Shown: positions 18,294 to 20,025 of the stretch, piece after piece
How positions within the stretch are numbered: the first letter of the stretch is position 1
Layout of the letters: every line of letters begins with the position of its first letter
Source: a bacterium
GTDB taxonomy: Bacteria > Bacillota > Bacilli > Lactobacillales > Streptococcaceae
DNA length: 20,025 nucleotides
Direction: 5' to 3'
Assembly: GCA_905221215.1 (NCBI GenBank)
Contig: CAJNCI010000017.1
Span: 1-20,025 of the forward strand
The notes under the pieces: generated by a model
Database searches by the model: none
What the model saw: only the letters and a program-made list of their open reading frames with translations
What the model was told of the DNA's origin: nothing
Program-made: the position numbers and the translations under genes

Positions 18294-18352
18294 GTTGAAA
18301 AGTTCGTAGGAAACTCAATCTGAGAAGAAAGCCAACTAATCTTATAGTCTAT

Positions 18353-18399
18353 AAAACGCATTGTATCAAGGTTTTGAATACCTGATATGATGCGTTTTT
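18353..18399 (+). terminator. Rho-independent terminator after ileS
   Basis: A 9-bp outer stem (AAAACGCAT at 18353-18361 with ATGCGTTTT at 18390-18398) encloses a second stem (TATCAAGGT with ACCTGATA, one bulge). T residues follow. The long nested form resembles a terminator type I recall at several pneumococcal sites, so it may be a dispersed repeat. Confidence 0.82.
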
Positions 18400-18470
18400 A
18401 TAATGTTAGAAGTTTATTGTCGTTTTCTTGTCTCAATTAGCTTTACATCGTTGTATATTTTTGAATCTCA

Positions 18471-18513
18471 AAAAGCTCATGAATCATCTGAGAAGTAGAT
18501 TTCATGAGCTTTT
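18471..18513. terminator. Bidirectional terminator for the DUF4037-like gene
   Basis: A perfect 13-bp stem (AAAAGCTCATGAA at 18471-18483 with 18501-18513) lies 13 bases beyond the minus-strand stop codon. T-rich flanks on both strands allow it to stop transcription from either side. Confidence 0.82.
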
Positions 18514-18526
18514 ATTTGTTGGCATT

Positions 18527-19318
18527 CTAAAGGGATTCATCAATCAAGTGTTTAAGATTTGATAGGAGATGCTCCAAAGTTAGGACTGTTTTCTGCTGGT
18601 GAGCTAGGTGGTAGAGATTTTGAAAGTAGTCTTGAATATCGCTTTCAAAATTTTGAGGTAGATGATAGCAATTGTTTTTTGCGAACTGGAGCATGCGTTT
18701 TTCTCCTGGATGGAGCTGCTCATTGAAGGCGAATAGCAAATCGAAATAAGAGGCGAAAAACTCGCTAGTGCGGTGATTGATGCTGAGTAAATCTTGGCGT
18801 TTGAGGGCTTTTTTAATTTGTCTTGAAAAAGCTGGCATAGCTTGGTCGAGAAGTAGGGACTGTTTGTTTATGATATTCTTTTTCAGTTCAGCTGGATAAG
18901 GAAGATTGTATTTTTTCTGGAGAGCAGCATAGTGGCCATCTCGATCGTAGATAATCTTACTGTTGAGCAGATTGTACCACATACAAGTAGTGTAAGAATT
19001 CTGGGCTTGGTGCTCTAAAACCACGGCTTGTAAATCTTTGTCAAATTCGTCCAGAGAGCGGTAAATCAGCTCGATTTCGATACCATTATTGAGAACACAA
19101 TCATCCTCCAATTCCCAAAATTGATTACCGATTTCCATATAGGAGCAGTATTTACTGAGAATTTCTTTTCGTATGTCTGGCGAGAGAGGAGTACTGAGGT
19201 AGACATATACGTCATAATCAGAGTCTTTGTCAAAATCTTGTCCGGCCCGTGAACCTCCTAGAGCTAGAGCCTCTACTTGCTCTAGTTGAGACAATTCTTT
19301 AAAGAGATGTTGTGGCAT
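18527..19318 (-). CDS. Nucleotidyltransferase-fold protein (DUF4037-like)
   Basis: A 263-residue protein with an N-terminal polymerase-beta-type nucleotidyltransferase domain. GGSRAGQDFDKDSDYDVYVY (21-40) contains the GS motif and the acidic pair Asp34/Asp36 that binds metal. EIELIY (81-86) supplies the likely third acidic residue. The C-terminal half (about 120-263) is helical, as in DUF4037 and related kanamycin- or lincosamide-type transferases. It therefore probably transfers a nucleotide to some small molecule or protein, but the acceptor is unknown and I would not call it a resistance gene. The start has AGAAGG eight bases upstream. It is a single-gene unit on the opposite strand from its neighbours, with its own promoter and terminator. 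Confidence 0.8.
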   Translation of the reverse strand: MPQHLFKELSQLEQVEALALGGSRAGQDFDKDSDYDVYVYLSTPLSPDIRKEILSKYCSYMEIGNQFWELEDDCVLNNGIEIELIYRSLDEFDKDLQAVVLEHQAQNSYTTCMWYNLLNSKIIYDRDGHYAALQKKYNLPYPAELKKNIINKQSLLLDQAMPAFSRQIKKALKRQDLLSINHRTSEFFASYFDLLFAFNEQLHPGEKRMLQFAKNNCYHLPQNFESDIQDYFQNLYHLAHQQKTVLTLEHLLSNLKHLIDESL

Positions 19319-19347
19319 AATGTTAACCTTCTTTATTTTTTGACATC

Positions 19348-19376
19348 ATTCTAACAAAAAGTAAGGAGACTAGCAA
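19348..19376 (-). promoter_or_regulatory. Promoter of the DUF4037-like gene
   Basis: On the minus strand TTGCTA (19376-19371) is followed after 17 bases by TAGAAT (19353-19348), preceded by TGT, giving an extended -10. This is about 30 bases before the start codon. Confidence 0.6.
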
Positions 19377-19461
19377 GGGTGAAATGGAAATTTCTTTTCA
19401 CATATTTGCTTAATTTTATTTCATATTACGCAAGTTTTTATTTTATAATTTTAGAAAATGC

Positions 19462-19490
19462 TTTTTTTTTTTTAGCAAATATGATACAAT
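19462..19490 (+). promoter_or_regulatory. Promoter of the small membrane protein gene, with T12 tract
   Basis: TGATACAAT (19482-19490) is an extended -10. The -35 position falls inside an uninterrupted run of 12 T (19462-19473). The length of that run would set the promoter geometry. The gene has a very strong ribosome site, AGGAGG (19512-19517). Confidence 0.6.
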
Positions 19491-19523
19491 TTTATTTGAA
19501 AAAAATAAAAAAGGAGGTTTATT

Positions 19524-19922
19524 ATGAAGTCAAAAGCTTTAGCACTTTATAGTGGTATTGTTGGTTTAGTAGGTGGACTCTACTTGCTTATTGCCCCGTT
19601 TCTTTTACTAGCAGCAGTTGTGAGTACAGCTGCTACAGCAACAGCTACACAGAGTCCTGAATTAACTGCATCTACAACAGTTGCAGGAGTTGCAGGGGTT
19701 TTACTTCCAACCGTTTTAAAAATTGCTATTTTAGTTTTAGGAATTGTTGCGATTGTATACTATAAGGGAGAAAGTCGTGTTGGTTCTGCTCCTTCTGTCC
19801 TATTAATCGTAGGTGGAGCAGTTGGATTGATTCCAGCCCTTGGTTGGGTAGGAGGAATCCTAGCAATTATCGGTGGTTCACTATTTTTAGGAAGTCTCAA
19901 AAAATTCAAAGTTGAAGGATAA
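19524..19922 (+). CDS. Small integral membrane protein, unknown function
   Basis: A 132-residue hydrophobic protein that I do not recognise beyond a resemblance to DUF4064-type membrane proteins. Membrane segments are predicted at about 8-33, 53-79 (ending IVAIVYYKGESR) and 89-125, the last probably a hairpin around GLIPALGW. Between the first two lies an Ala/Thr/Ser-rich outer loop with a TAATATATQSPELTAST pattern. The lysine-rich C-terminus (LKKFKVEG) is probably cytoplasmic. The first residues (MKSKALALYSG) could be read as a signal, but the first segment looks like a membrane anchor. AGGAGG seven bases before the ATG makes the start certain and suggests efficient translation. The gene is divergent from the nucleotidyltransferase gene. 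Confidence 0.8.
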   Translation: MKSKALALYSGIVGLVGGLYLLIAPFLLLAAVVSTAATATATQSPELTASTTVAGVAGVLLPTVLKIAILVLGIVAIVYYKGESRVGSAPSVLLIVGGAVGLIPALGWVGGILAIIGGSLFLGSLKKFKVEG

Positions 19923-19961
19923 AAAATAAGGAAAAGGATTGTCAAACAGGTAAATTCCCAA

Positions 19962-19996
19962 ACTAAGTTCCACCGCTAGTACAAGTGGAAGTTAGT
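19962..19996. repeat. Imperfect inverted repeat downstream of the last gene
   Basis: ACTAAGTTCCAC (19962-19973) pairs with GTGGAAGTTAGT (19985-19996) with one mismatch, around an 11-base spacer. No T run follows on either side, so it is not an ordinary terminator. It may be the start of an intergenic repeat cut by the window end. I see no gene in the rest of 19923-20025. Confidence 0.35.
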
Positions 19997-20025
19997 CTGA
20001 TAAAAATCGTAAAAACCAGTGGAAA

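Overview
The window is a chromosomal segment of a mitis-group Streptococcus, most likely S. pneumoniae or a close relative (S. pseudopneumoniae, S. mitis). I base this on protein sequences recognised from memory: PBP2b with its motifs at the pneumococcal positions, RecR, Ddl, MurF, FtsA, FtsZ, the ylm genes, DivIVA and IleS in the order known for pneumococcus. Low GC, AGGAGG-type ribosome sites and extended -10 (TGnTATAAT) promoters fit. No 16S rRNA or other species-decisive marker is present.

Layout. (1) 1-1440 is accessory DNA: the 3' part of an ISL3-family (IS1167-like) transposase with its right terminal inverted repeat, then a RelB/RelE-type toxin-antitoxin pair. The pair lies between two near-identical 38-bp copies of a terminator that also forms the 3' end of the next gene. 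(2) 1442-2293 (minus) is an RpiR/SIS regulator, probably NanR of the sialic-acid locus, divergent from pbp2b. (3) 2501-8425 holds wall-synthesis and repair genes: pbp2b-recR, then ddl, a strong stem-loop, murF and an overlapping NUDIX hydrolase gene. (4) 8516-9220 is a separate unit for a YwaF-like membrane protein with its own promoter and terminator. (5) 9439-15248 is the division cluster ftsA-ftsZ-ylmE-sepF-ylmG-ylmH-divIVA, tightly packed with several start/stop overlaps. (6) 15250-18293 is ileS behind a T-box leader, with a likely promoter in the last codons of divIVA. (7) 18294-20025 holds two terminators, a minus-strand DUF4037-like nucleotidyltransferase gene and a divergent small membrane protein gene with a T12 tract in its promoter.

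How the genes work together. Ddl and MurF make and attach D-Ala-D-Ala to the wall precursor. PBP2b cross-links it during side-wall (peripheral) growth. FtsA and FtsZ with SepF build the division ring, and DivIVA organises septum and pole. The ylm genes are the usual accessory members of this cluster. IleS is controlled separately through uncharged tRNA-Ile.

No wholly new system is visible. The points most worth checking are: the toxin-antitoxin cassette flanked by duplicated nanR-terminator sequence; a 293-residue DivIVA whose -1 frame would give exactly the 262-residue protein I recall from laboratory pneumococci; PBP2b changes typical of penicillin-resistant mosaic alleles; and a stem-loop terminator or attenuator between ddl and the murF ribosome site.
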